A DNA stretch of 64,000 bases from Erythrobasidium yunnanense (taxonomy: Eukaryota > Basidiomycota > Cystobasidiomycetes > Erythrobasidiales > Erythrobasidiaceae): contig BCJC01000006.1 of the NCBI GenBank assembly GCA_001600175.1, positions 124,001 to 188,000 on the forward strand. The letters are read 5' to 3'. Positions 35,293-46,260 of this stretch are shown here, piece by piece (positions within the stretch are counted from its first letter, which is position 1; every line of letters starts with the position of its first letter). A program made the translations under genes and the position numbers. A model generated the notes under the pieces. It made no database searches. It saw nothing but the letters and a program-made list of their open reading frames with translations, and had not been told where the DNA came from.

Positions 35293-38200
35293 ATGACAAC
35301 AGACCTCGATAGGGGACGGCCGCCATCCCCTTGTTCGCCAGCATCGACACCATCACCAGCAACACATTCGCTTAAGAAACATCATATCATCACCGCCATC
35401 CTTCTCAGTATCCTCTTCGTGTGCTTATCGCCCGCTCAGAGACGCCTCGACCGCCAAAGCCTGCAGGGCAGGCTCCGCGAATCGGGGGTGGTCAGTCGAA
35501 AAAGTACGCTTGTACGAGCGCACAGCGGGCATAGGCAAACGATGGACGTAGCGGACGCCTTCAACAGCTTCCACCTCCGTGGGATAGGTCATAGGGGGGT
35601 GCAGGTCAAACGGCAAGGTGGGTCAGCTCACAAAGGGATGATGGAGCACCGCTGACTTTTGAGGATTTATAGCGCCTGGTATACTCTCTGTACCTGTGCC
35701 TCCGCCTCAACAGACGATAGGTACGACTACCACCAGCGATAAGAACGATCCCAACGGCACAACCAACACCGGGACTGGGACTGGCACTGGTACTGGCACT
35801 GCAAGTAATACTGGAACAGTTAACCAGAATCAGCCGACTGTTCAACCGTCAAATACTGGTGCGGGCACGCAGACAGGATCTGCAACATCACCAAGCGAGA
35901 CAGGAAGTACCACCAACAAGGGTCAGAATACTGCTACATCGACTATCATCCCTACTAAGACCGATGGAACTGGAGATACTACGACTAGGCCGGACAGTCA
36001 GACTACGCCTCAGAATGGCGTCAGCAATACCGGTGCTAGCAATACCAACTCCAATACGGGACAGAACTCTGCGACGTCGACAGTGACGCCGTCTCAGACC
36101 AACACTGGATCGGCGACTAATACGAGACCTACAGAAACTCGTCCTCCTCAGCAAAATACAGAGCCTACTTCGACGGTTCCGCCAACGGCTACAGGGAGTT
36201 CTTCCAGTACTACTCGGTCGGATACTGAGCCTACGACGACTGTCAGGCCTACTGCCTCCTCCACATCTAATCTGCAGCCGACTAGCACAACAGTACCGAA
36301 GCCTCCGCCTTCAGAGACAGATACACCAACTTCAACGAGAATCCCTACACCCAGCTCAAGCTCATCCACGACGCCGTCCGTTACTACGCCGCCAATTGTG
36401 CCAAGTCCATCTTCATCTAGCACAAGCACGACTCGACCGACGACAAGCCAAGATACTCCTTCTGTTTCTTCGACAAGTCCGACCAGAGGAGATACACCTA
36501 CGCTGCCAACATCGTCCACCAAGAGCACGAGTCCGTCAACCACCGAACCTTCAGTATCGCCGTCCACAACACCAAGCTCTACTCTTGTCAGGCCTACTCC
36601 TTCGTCAAGTACTTCGCAAACACCTTCTACCGATGATGATGACCTTTCAACAACACAGCCGTCTACTTCTGTCAGGCCGACTCCGTCTACGACTCTGCCT
36701 ACACCTTCGACCACAATGACGACGCCTTCGCAGAGCGAACTGCTGACTTCGACTTTCGAACCTCCAAAGACGACTTCCAAGCTGCCCGATCCCACGCCGA
36801 CGTCAACTGACCCACCGGTGTCTACTTCTAGTACAGAGTAAGCAGCGCAACCCTCCGAACCTGCTGTATCTGACCTCTCTGTTCACTTTCCCTCACAGTC
36901 CGTATGACTGGGTGCCTTCGTCAACCCTACTGCAGAACCCAGATGTGAAGCCTACTACAGAAAAGCCGACAAAGGAAGAGCAGCCAACTAGCTCAGGCTT
37001 GGCTACGAACACTTCCGAAAGTAAGAGTGAGCCCACGTCAGCCACGAATCCAACAACAGCTACGCCTTCCACTACTTCTTCGGAACCCGCACTTCCTTCA
37101 GACTGGCCAAGCAAGATCGTTCCGCAAACCAATGTCACAGACGATAAGGATACGCCTGCTATCGGTGCAGTTGGCGATGCACCTCATGCTACGGACAGTA
37201 CTCTCATCTCCATCCTTCTATCAACGAGCCTGTCGTGGAGCTGGCTTCTCTCGAACAGTGATGCTTCTGCTCAGGTCTTTGCCTACATGCCTCCACTCAT
37301 CGCTGGCGCTCTCAAGTTGGATGACTCGGAAGTGGTTACTGCATCTCTGGAAGCATGGGAGCCACCAAGATGGACCGGCGAGCCAGCAGATGTGTAAGTC
37401 CCGCTCATTTGCTCCTAGACTATGCTAATGCGATTCTCAGCCGCTCCGTTTGGCTTGGCTACATACCTACAAACAAAGTGGATCCTCTGACTGTTCTGAT
37501 GCTGGATCCTCGTAGTCGCTTCTACACCGGGACTTCAGAGAAGAACATCACGGCGCAACTCGTAGGTACAGACCATTGCGCAGTAATGTCAGTGCTGACG
37601 GTTTCTCCCTCCTTCTTCCACCTTGGGTCATATACTGCGCGATGCCTAGGCCGCCGCTGTCGATCCTATGCTTCCGCTGTTGGCCTACTATTCGTATCGC
37701 GGCCAACAAGAAGACGAAGACAAGTCGAAGTCGAAGACAGACGAAGACGACACTGGCACAGCGCCAATGAGCAACAAGAAAACAGCATTAGTAGCTTCAG
37801 CTGCTGCACTCGGCGCCATCTTGCTAGGTGTCGGAGGATTCTTCGCTTCTCGATACGCAATAAGGAAGAAGAAAGAAGCTCGATATAGCGATCAAGATAA
37901 CCAGGAAAATCAGCAAGACCCGCAAGGCGGCGCAAGAGGGCTGCGTGGTGACTCCCCTTCGCCTGAACCCACAGCTGGTGTCTTCAATTCGCCAGTCCAG
38001 TCACCGCGGCGTTGCAGCGTCTACGCGTCTTCATATAACCCGCATGAGAGGTATCCTGACGAAGACGAAAACGATTTCTACAATCACCAGCCGGCGACTA
38101 CAATGCCTTCGCAAGGCGATGATGGACGCTCTCTGTTTGATTCACCATTGGATGTCAATCCTGCGGCATCTACATCCTACGAACCTCCGCTCAATGCCAA

Positions 38201-38588
38201 CACAATGAGATCTGCAGCGGGCAGCAGCGTACAATCTGAACTTCTGCGAAAGCGCTACTCTTCGGTCGACTTCGGCCAGTCACACCAGCAGTCTGATGAC
38301 TGGTGGCAGCGAAGATCACAATGGGATAATCCTGCTGCACCACCTATGCCTCAAAATCGCGGACCTACGCAACCTCATCCAGGTCCTGCCCCAGCCTACG
38401 AGCCGCCCGATCGGCCCTTCTCGGGAGCTTCCGTTAGTGTGTATTCTGCACACACTCTGCGGCATCCTCCTACAGGACAATGGTCGACGAACTACGGTCG
38501 ACAGTCTGAGCACTATATACCCCGCCAGTCGAGAAATGTGCATCCTTCAAGCATCTCCGCTCCCTATTTGCAAGACAATTCGTTGTAA
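35293..38588 (+). CDS. MSB2: Signalling mucin Msb2
   Basis: Multi-exon. The N-terminus has a hydrophobic span (HHIITAILLSILFVCLSPAQ) after about 28 residues, acting as signal or anchor. A mucin region of about 400 residues is almost only Ser, Thr, Pro and Gly, including a (Gly-Thr)n run. The conserved membrane-proximal domain follows: WPSKIVPQTNVTD, WSWLLSNSDASAQVFAYMPP, LIAGALKLDDSEVVTASLEA, VWLGYIPTNKVDPLTVLMLD and AAVDPMLPLLAYYSYRG. The TM helix is VASAAALGAILLGVGGFFAS, and a cytosolic tail of about 230 residues ends ISAPYLQDNSL. This MHD-like domain and topology are diagnostic of Msb2, the plasma-membrane sensor feeding Cdc42/MAPK pathways (filamentation, appressorium formation, osmostress). 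The long minus-strand frame opposite the mucin repeats is a compositional shadow. Confidence 0.9.
35773..35803 (+). repeat. Imperfect GGNACT microsatellite coding (Gly-Thr)n in MSB2
   Basis: Tandem six-base units (GGGACT/GGCACT/GGTACT) encode the Gly-Thr run at the start of the mucin domain. Such runs commonly vary in copy number between strains and change mucin length. Confidence 0.75.
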
Positions 38589-38790
38589 GTGTGATATAGC
38601 ATTACTTCTGTACAGACTGCCGTAATCTGCAGCGTTTCTCCTGCTTCCTTTGCTCAAGCCTCACGCGACTTATTTTGTCTCGTCGCGACTGATTTCGTGC
38701 ATCTCCCTCCCCTGGCTCACAAGCCCAGCTACGCTTAGCTGGGTTGCATCTCTTTCTTGTTTGGCGAAGTATCAACTGTATCAAAACGAC

Positions 38791-39258
38791 ATGGCGGATG
38801 TAGCATTCTCTCGAGTATCGGTGAGCAGGTCTCATTTCTACTACCCAGCTTCTTCAGCTTAGGCTGCACGTCAGAACGAAGCAGATCTGCGGGCGCTGAA
38901 CAAGCAGCTCAGACTCGAACAATTCCAGAGAGACCAGCTTCGGCATTGCTTTGTCACAGCTATAGAAGAAGGAGTCTGTCCAGTCACTGGCGTCAGCGCT
39001 AACAAGCTCAGGGAGACTATGTAAGATATCAAGCTTATTCAAAAGCGTGCAGAGATCAACTTACCAAACGCTTGCCCAAGGCTTGATCTTTGGATGGACA
39101 TCAAGGCTCTCGAATGGCAAATTGTCAAATCAAGGAATAGAAGCTCTTCGGACGGCTCAACGAGAAGCAGAGGGGCATCATCCGTATCAGATACAAGTAC
39201 AACCGAAACCCCTAACACATCATCATCCGCTTCGAGCTCTATGCCGCCGCATATATAG
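38791..39258 (+). CDS. Mini-gene resembling the N-terminal region of the adjacent RecQ helicase
   Basis: Three exons, start MADVAFSRVS. A coiled-coil segment follows (AARQNEADLRALNKQLRLEQ, FQRDQLRHCFVTAIEEGV), then CPVTGVSANKLRETM. A 60-nt intron (39021-39080) comes next, then LDLWMDIKALEWQIVKSRN and a Ser/Thr tail ending SSSMPPHI. The RecQ protein 1 kb downstream has [28 protein letters not shown], then an intron, then [15 protein letters not shown]. The two match in order, share PVTG.S..KL, and have an intron at the equivalent position. About 134 residues. No helicase part is present. It is either a partial duplicate of RecQ or a stand-alone protein sharing this module. Function unknown. 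Confidence 0.6.
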
Positions 39259-39582
39259 ATCATGGCTGAGGTGGGTCCGAACGGATGTCGGCAGACTGCA
39301 GAAGCAGACTGACCCAAAGATAGCTTCCCTTCTACAACTAAAATATATTCTGATGTGCTGGAAACTGCATGAATCGGGACAAAGACTGAGTGAGCTATTG
39401 CATGTAGATAAGCGGCCATCCAGTAGGCAGTGGAGGTCTCCGCACACAAGCGTAGTCGCGTTTTGAAGTATGTCTTTGTCGTATGAAATGCATGCTATGA
39501 CTTTGTTGCACCGTCTGAGCCAACCTTGACCGCGACTTATATTGTTTACCTCTTGCTCTGCCCAACTCGATTTTATGGCAGA
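39259..39582. other. Gap between RecQ-like mini-gene and RecQ helicase
   Basis: This 324-nt gap lies between same-strand genes and is presumably the RecQ promoter. No helicase-like coding remnant is visible here, so the mini-gene does not simply continue into the main gene. Confidence 0.35.
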
Positions 39583-42500
39583 ATGGCCGCAAACCGCAGA
39601 GGCCCGTCTGGGAACCTTGAGAAGTACACAGGACAATCTAGCTATGTAGCGACAGCGCCGGCTCCAGCTGGCAAAGCGTTCCAACTCGCTGGTCTGGCCC
39701 CCGCTCCCCAAATTGGCGCGAAGAAACAGCAGGTTTGGCGGCTGTTTTGACAGGTTTGAAAGCGTGTATACGATAGCTGAGATGTTGTTCACATCAGGGA
39801 ACCATGCACAAAGCTGTTGCGAGCTCGACGACCTCGACCAAGGCCGTCAAAGAGAAGAGCGAGCTCAGATCTGTTTCGAGCATGGGCTTCGCAATGTCTG
39901 GTGTCAAGAATCCATCCTGGTATGGCAACGAGAGCAGGACTTCGTCTACTCTCCAGTCTGAAGACAGCAGCTCTGCGAATATGAGCACCTCCAGTCGAAT
40001 ATCAGCCGCGAAAAGGCGACAGGCAGATGCGGGCAACGACAGCGGCTTCGTAGACATGACCACAAGTTCCTCCTCTTCCTCCAAATCAAAGGCGCCTGCA
40101 AACGTAGCATCGCCTGCACCTCTCGCTGTCGCTTCTTCCGTAAGGGTTAATAGACTGCACACGTGAAGTAATTTGGCTGAGAAACACGTTCAATACACAG
40201 GGACAGAGCAGCACTGTTGACCTACAAGAGGAGCTGAAGAAGAAATGTACGAGGAGGGAGACATTGCGCGCTCGCTACATAGACACGATGGATCTGGGAA
40301 TGGATCCAGTGACTGGCTGGTCAAGCGAGAAACTCTGCAATGATCTGTGAGCTACTTTCTCGTTCCTTTCATGCAAAAGACCTCGCTAATGAAGCCTCCG
40401 TGCCCACAGAATCACTCTCGGCAAGGAAATTGCGATGCTTGAAGAGCAAATAGGAGCATCGGGTACTACGAGCAGTTTTGGCAGTCATCAGAATGCTCAA
40501 GTCCAAAAAGTTTCCTCCGCCCATTCTACAAGTACGGTTGTGTCAGCCGCCAATTCTTACAAAGCTACATCGACCTCGAACATAGTCAGCAGAAAGCGGA
40601 AGCAAGAAAATATAGTGCAAGAGGAGGAAGTGCCGGAAGACCTATTCGATGAATCCTTCCACATTGATGAAGATGACGAACCAGCGCCGGCGAAGCCCAT
40701 CAACAAGCGACAGCCACTTCGCATCACAACGGCGCATAACTCTCCAACTAAGCCAGTCCAGACACTGCGAAACGTTCAGCCTGCAGCGAAGGTGGCATCC
40801 GCCAAGCCAGCTCTCGCTAAACAGCCCGTATTGCCGAAAGCTTCCTCTTCCAAACCGGCAATAGAGTACCCCTGGAGCAAAGATGTCCGGAAAAATCTGA
40901 GACAGCGCTTCAAACTACAGAATTTCCGGAAGAATCAGCTCGAAGCCATCAATGCAACCTTGAGCGGGAAGGATTGTTTCGTCCTGCTGCCAACAGGTGA
41001 GCTTGCCAGACGGATCCCTATTATGCTCTTCTGCGACTGACCTTAATACGTTCAGGCGGTGGCAAATCGATGTGCTATCAGCTACCAGCCCTTGTCCACA
41101 GCGGGACCACTCGAGGCGTAACGGTCGTACTCTCTCCTCTCATATCCCTCGTCAAGGATCAAATCATGGGCCTCGTAGACAAAGACGTTTCTGCCATGCC
41201 CTTTAACAGCTCAATGACGCTAGAACAACGTAGAGAGGTGGTGGCAGGACTCCAGTACATGCCAGAACCGACGCTTTCCCTCGTCTATGTGACGCCGGAG
41301 CTAATTGCGTCCAGCGAGAACTTTCGCAACGTACTGCAAAGACTCTACCAGAGGAAGAGATTGGCAAGATTCGTTATTGATGAAGCTCATTGTGTGAGCC
41401 AATGGGGACATGACCTTCGTAAGCTCCTCTTAGGCGTCTTCAGAATTCTCCTGCTTACACCGCTGCCCAGGCCCCGACTACGCCAGATTGGGATCGATCA
41501 GACGAGACTTCCCAGGAATACCCATAATGGCCCTTACCGCGACCGCAAACGATCGCGTCAAAGACGACATCATCAAGACGCTGAACATCAAAGGTTGTGT
41601 AATGCTTGACGCCTCTTTCAACCGCTCGAATCTCTACTATGAGGTCCAACTGAAGACGAGGAATGTCTTGAACGAGATCGCTGAATTTATCCAGAAGGAC
41701 TACGCCGGACAGTGCGGTATCATCTACTGTTTGAGTCAGAAGATGTGCGAGCAAGTCGCAGATACGCTGAGGAATAAGCACGAAATAAAGGCCATGCACT
41801 ACCACGCGGCGTAAGAGACTCGGTTCAGACTCCACTGGTCTAGCATAGCTGACCTTTCCTGGCACCTCCCAACAGGATGGACAAAACCGACCGCGACAAC
41901 GTTCAGGCGGGCTGGCAACGTGGCAAGTACGATGTTATCTGCGCTACAGTAGCGTGAGCCTTTCGCTATAACTGCACTTGTCGTTTGGCTGGCTGATGAC
42001 AGAAGCTACTACAGCTTCGGTATGGGTATCGACAAAGCAGACGTCCGCTACGTTATCCATCATAGCAGTAGGTTTTCAAGTCAGGTCACTCCGGCAGCAG
42101 TCTACTGACTATGTTACTTTACAGTGCCGAAGACACTCGAAGGCTACTACCAAGTAAGGGGAGTCCAGAGCTTAAGCAGTACAGAGCTGAAATCTATATC
42201 AGGAGACCGGCCGAGCAGGACGAGACGGCAAACCCTCTGTTTGCATTCTCTACTATAATCCGGGAGATACAGCCACTCTACGAAAGATGATACGCGATCC
42301 CAAAATGTCACGCGAAATACAGAACCACAACGAAGAGATGCTGAATCAAGTTACCGCATTCTGCAACAATCCTCTCGACTGTCGACGAACGCTTGTCCTC
42401 AAGTATTTTCAACAAACATTCTCTCGCGAAGAGTGCGGAGAGAACTGCGATAATTGTGTCTCGAAGAATTACCTCAAATACCCTCTGGTCGACGTCACGC

Positions 42501-44252
42501 ATCGCGCTAAGCAGATTGTTTCAATGATCAGAGCTGCGCAAAGCAATCCGGATATTGGGGATATCACGGCAAAGCAATTCGCAGATGCTTATCGCGGTTC
42601 GGAAAGTAAACAAGTCAGTATGCATTCTCTTTGCGCTGAATGTAGTTCATCTGACACCGTAATCAGATCAAGGACAAAGGCCTCAATGTTCTCGTCGGGG
42701 CTAAAGGGGGCGCTGACCTTACTCTCACCGATACTGAGCGCCTCTTCAATTTGCTTTCGAGCGAGGGTATTACTCAAGACAAGACTGTAGCCAAAGGATC
42801 ATATTCGTTTACATACCTTACTGTGGGTTTATCAGATCGCATATATTAGATTTCGCTAAACTCGGTCCGTACAGCTTGGGCGCAATGCTGGTCAGCTGAG
42901 CCGTGAGAAACATCTGGAAATGGCCTTTGTTCCTCCCCCACCCAAGTCAAAAGCATCAGGCAAAGCAGCAAACAAGTCAAAGCAGCCAGCCGCCGTCAAC
43001 ACTATCCCTCAAGCCTTCTCGAGGCGCGATCAACAGCAAGACGAAGAAGAGGAAGAAGAGGAAGAGACAATCATCACCACAAAAACGCAGACCGTCACCA
43101 GAAAGAGGAAGAGCAGGGCTGCGCAAAGTAGCAAGAGGAAAAGTCGACGAGAAAGCTATGACAGCCGAGATGAAGACGAGTACGAGCCTGAGGACGAGCC
43201 TGATGAGGACGATCTCCACTTCGTCGTAAACGATAGCGATACCCTAACCGAGGGCGACTCGAGCGATGATGAAGAAGAGGACTCCGATCTAGAGGTCATG
43301 AACCCTGAAGTATGGAGAACGGCACGACAAGCCACACAGCAACCCGCGAGAGCCGAACCATCAAAGGGATCGAAGAAGCGCAAAGTCGAGCCGGAAATCC
43401 AGGATCCTGCTGAGGCGCTCTTTGCGGAGCTGTTCCAAGTAGTGGTCGACGTGAGCTAGTGTCTCTGTGATATTACACTCTGTGGACTCGCGCTAATGTT
43501 GCTGCCGCAGTGGGTGTACGCTCAGGATGCTGAGGTTGAAGATTCGCTACAGACTGCCATCCAGATGATCGCTGAGCAATGTCCGACCGTATGATAGATC
43601 TGCTAGTTCTCACGATACCTACTAACGATGTTCACCAACAGACAGCTGCTGAATTCACCAGTATTCCCGGAATGACGGAGGAAATATACGATGAGGTAGG
43701 CTGCTAAACGTAGGAGCTGATTTGAAGTGTATACTGAAGCCCAATGTCCTGTCCTACCAGATCGGAGGCCAGTTGCGAGTGAGTCGATCGTCGTAGCCAT
43801 TGCGCTCCGTCCCCTCTCTAAATCCTAGCTCTCTTCAGAAAATTACGATGAAGTATGCGAAGCGAGCTGGGAAGATGGTCGCTTCTCAGGCTCCGGTGGC
43901 CACGAAGGCCTCTGCAGTGAAGTTCAAGCCAGCTAAGCCCGCTGGTCGTACAACATCTGTCCAATCGATCTCATCTGGATCCACGAGTTCCTCGAAGGCC
44001 GCAACTACCTCGAAAAGGTAGAGCACTCTCGTACTGCTAGTGACCGCGCTGAGACGTCATGCCAGGTCGAACAAAAAGGAAACATCTACAATTCGATCGA
44101 ATAAGGAGGGAGATATTACAGCGCATTTAAGGAACACATATACATATCAAGAACCTACCAATAGTCGAGGCAGCGCAAGAGGAGGTCAGCGACTAGGCGG
44201 AGTTCCTGCTGCACGAGACGGAATAGCTGCGATGCCTGTTCGACGAGGATAA
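39583..44252 (+). CDS. SGS1: RecQ family DNA helicase, Sgs1/Rqh1/BLM type
   Basis: Large multi-exon gene. A disordered N-terminus (start [20 protein letters not shown]) includes a coiled coil with [10 protein letters not shown]. The helicase core follows: [37 protein letters not shown] (Walker A), [34 protein letters not shown] (DEAH), [51 protein letters not shown] and [19 protein letters not shown]. The RecQ zinc module is [18 protein letters not shown], then a winged helix. A Lys/Ser/Asp/Glu-rich linker leads to an HRDC domain ([40 protein letters not shown]). The tail is basic and Arg/Gly-containing. It unwinds recombination and replication intermediates with Top3-Rmi1 in known systems. 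Parts are duplicated on both flanks. Confidence 0.92.
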
Positions 44253-44789
44253 TGAAACCGGTCGAAGAAGAGCAGTACATCACTCGTTGAGCAACACAAC
44301 AACAAGCTATGAAGGACATCGAACCCCCAAGCTAAACGAATTGTAACAAAGAACAAGGCTTTTCGAGATTTATGCACACGCACCACTTCCATTTTCGTAA
44401 GTAGCTTTCATCATGCAGTAGTATTGTCATTGTAGTCCTTTCGCTATGCATACCTCGGTAGTATTGGAAATGTGCAACTCGTTATATGCTTTCTTCCACC
44501 TCCCCTTCCTTCCCTTCCGTCCCATCCCAGCTTTCCTCCCATTTTCTCCCGCTCACATAGTAAGGCTCACCATCTTCGCACTCACCCATAAGATTCCATC
44601 GTGATACATTGACGTAAATTAAGCAGACCATCGACGAGTAAGCAGACGATCGTCGAGTCTCAGAGTTTACCAGACCTTCGGACTTCGAGCCTGTTTGCTG
44701 GTTGGTCTTCCGGCAATCAAGCAGTCAGATCCCGGAGCATCAACCTAGGTGAAGAAGCAAGTACAATCCCTTCGAGACAGATAAAGCGC
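44253..44789. other. Gap between RecQ and its 3' partial copy
   Basis: This 537-nt stretch has a pyrimidine-rich tract at about 44490-44555 (CCTCCCCTTCC-type runs), like promoter or leader sequence. A near-duplicate short motif, GCAGACNATCGNCGAGT, lies at about 44620-44660. No helicase-core remnant is seen. It may be the promoter of the HRDC mini-gene. Confidence 0.4.
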
Positions 44790-45539
44790 ATGAAGACAGC
44801 AGTCCAGGAGGCAGAATCGCCAGCTGGCGGCCCTGAAGGCTCCCAACGAGACGACAGTACACTTGCTCAAAGTAAGGGAGTAATAAAGTAACCTGGAGCG
44901 GCTGTAGCGAGCTATGACAGCAAGGATGAAGATGAGTATGAACCTGAAGATGAACCGGATGAGGATGACCTGCACTTCGTGGTCAACGACAGCGATACCC
45001 TCACAGAAGGCGACTCAGATTACGAGGAAGACGAAGACTCTGATATTGAAGTTATGAACCCTGAAGTCTGGAAGGCTGCTCGTCAAGCCAATCAACAGCC
45101 CTCCACAGCAGAGGCTTCACAAGGCTCCAAGAAACGCAAAATCGAGGCAGACTTTCAAGATCCGGCCGACGCACTGTTTGCAGAGCTCTACCAAAAGGTC
45201 GTCGACGTGAGCGCATCCTTCTGCGAAAACATGATTCAACCGTTATCGACACCAATGATGATTTGTGCAGTGGGTGTGCGCTCATGATGTTGAGATCGAA
45301 GATTCGCTGCAAAATGCAATCGAGACGATCGCCGAAGAGTGTCCGACAGTACGCTAGATCTACTGTTTTCCAAGTCTTCTACTAACGAGACCTATAAACA
45401 GGCAGCAGCCGAGTTTACCAGTATACCTGGTATGACGGAAGAGATATACGACAAGGTACGCCGAAAGGCGTTCACTTTACGGTGAGGTGACGCTGACGAC
45501 CTCTTCTGTCAGATCGGAAGTCAACTAAGATTAAGATGA
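44790..45539 (+). CDS. HRDC-domain mini-gene duplicated from RecQ 3' end
   Basis: From an ATG at 44790 (MKTAVQEAESPAGGPEGSQR), a 36-nt intron leads into [40 protein letters not shown], then [58 protein letters not shown] and [20 protein letters not shown]. These match the RecQ acidic linker and HRDC domain residue for residue, with conservative changes and the same intron positions (after VVD, after CPT, after YDK/YDE). The helicase core is absent. The donor after SQLR that RecQ uses next (GTGAGT) is TTAAGA here, so the frame probably stops at 45537-45539. The predicted product is about 190 residues with one HRDC domain, a nucleic-acid or protein-binding module. The 5' exon is inferred. Confidence 0.6.
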
Positions 45540-45589
45540 TTGATACAGCAGATGACAGGCCAGCCTCTCAAGTCTACTTCTCTGCAGAA

Positions 45590-45932
45590 AGTTACCATCA
45601 AACACGCAAAGCAGGCTGCCAAACTGGTTCCCACTCACGCTTCGGTGCTGAAGAAAGGCCCTACTAGCAAACACAAGCCATCACAGTCCGCTAGACAGAC
45701 CACATCCGTCCAGTCTATCTCCTCCGGCACCACAAATTCTTCAAAAGCAAATTACGACGAACAGCCGTACATGCATTTCCTCTCCCCCTCGGTTTCTGGT
45801 TGACTAACGCTTTAAGCTAGATCGACCAAGATAGAGACATCTTCGTCTCACGTACATGCAGCCCTCCAACGATTGAGATACGCATCTGGTGGACGAAGCA
45901 GAACTTCTGCAGTGCCCGAGTCCAAACAGTAA
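45590..45932 (+). pseudogene. Relic of the RecQ C-terminal tail exons downstream of the HRDC copy
   Basis: Sequence after 45590 still reads like RecQ's tail: KVTIKHAKQAAKLVPTHASV against [20 protein letters not shown], then [17 protein letters not shown] against [18 protein letters not shown] further exon-like piece (STKIETSSSHVHAALQRLRY ..SGGRSRTS) follows. The splice donor needed to join it to the HRDC exons is missing, so it is likely untranslated. Conservation of frame suggests the loss is not old, or that an unrecognised splice exists. Confidence 0.5.
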
Positions 45933-46260
45933 GGTAGCACCAAAGCAATCAGGCCGTGAGCGATTTATCAGACACAGCAGGATCACGAGATATCATGAGG
46001 GAGACGTGTGAGGGGACACTTCAGGTTTAGCGCAGATATAGTCTTCTGCAATATCGTAGCTTTAGTCTGAAGCAGTAGTATCATACTTTCGTTAAACTTT
46101 CGAGCAGTGACTGTACTGTTAGCTTAGCGAGTATTATGCAGATCTACTAAGTAACTGAATTTTCAATTTCCATCGCATCGAGCTGACAGGCTGCCACTTT
46201 TTCGGCTGGCTGTTCAACGCAATTCGCAAACAGGACCGTCTGCATCTATCGCGCACAATC
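45933..46260. other. Gap between convergent RecQ 3' copy and GAL7
   Basis: This 328-nt AT-richer stretch lies between converging 3' ends. It is likely terminator sequence for both sides. No repeat or gene is seen. Confidence 0.35.

Noticed and set aside
36148-36795. Long minus-strand open frame opposite the MSB2 mucin region
   Set aside because: Its Val/Gly/Asp-rich reading is the direct reverse of Ser/Thr/Pro codons. It is a compositional shadow.
43040-43160. Glu/Lys-rich GAA/AAG runs in RecQ as a simple repeat
   Set aside because: They encode the acidic/basic linker and are not a clean tandem repeat.
38791-45932. Mobile-element explanation for the RecQ fragments
   Set aside because: No terminal repeats, transposase or target duplication are visible at the borders, and shared introns show DNA-level duplication, not retroposition.
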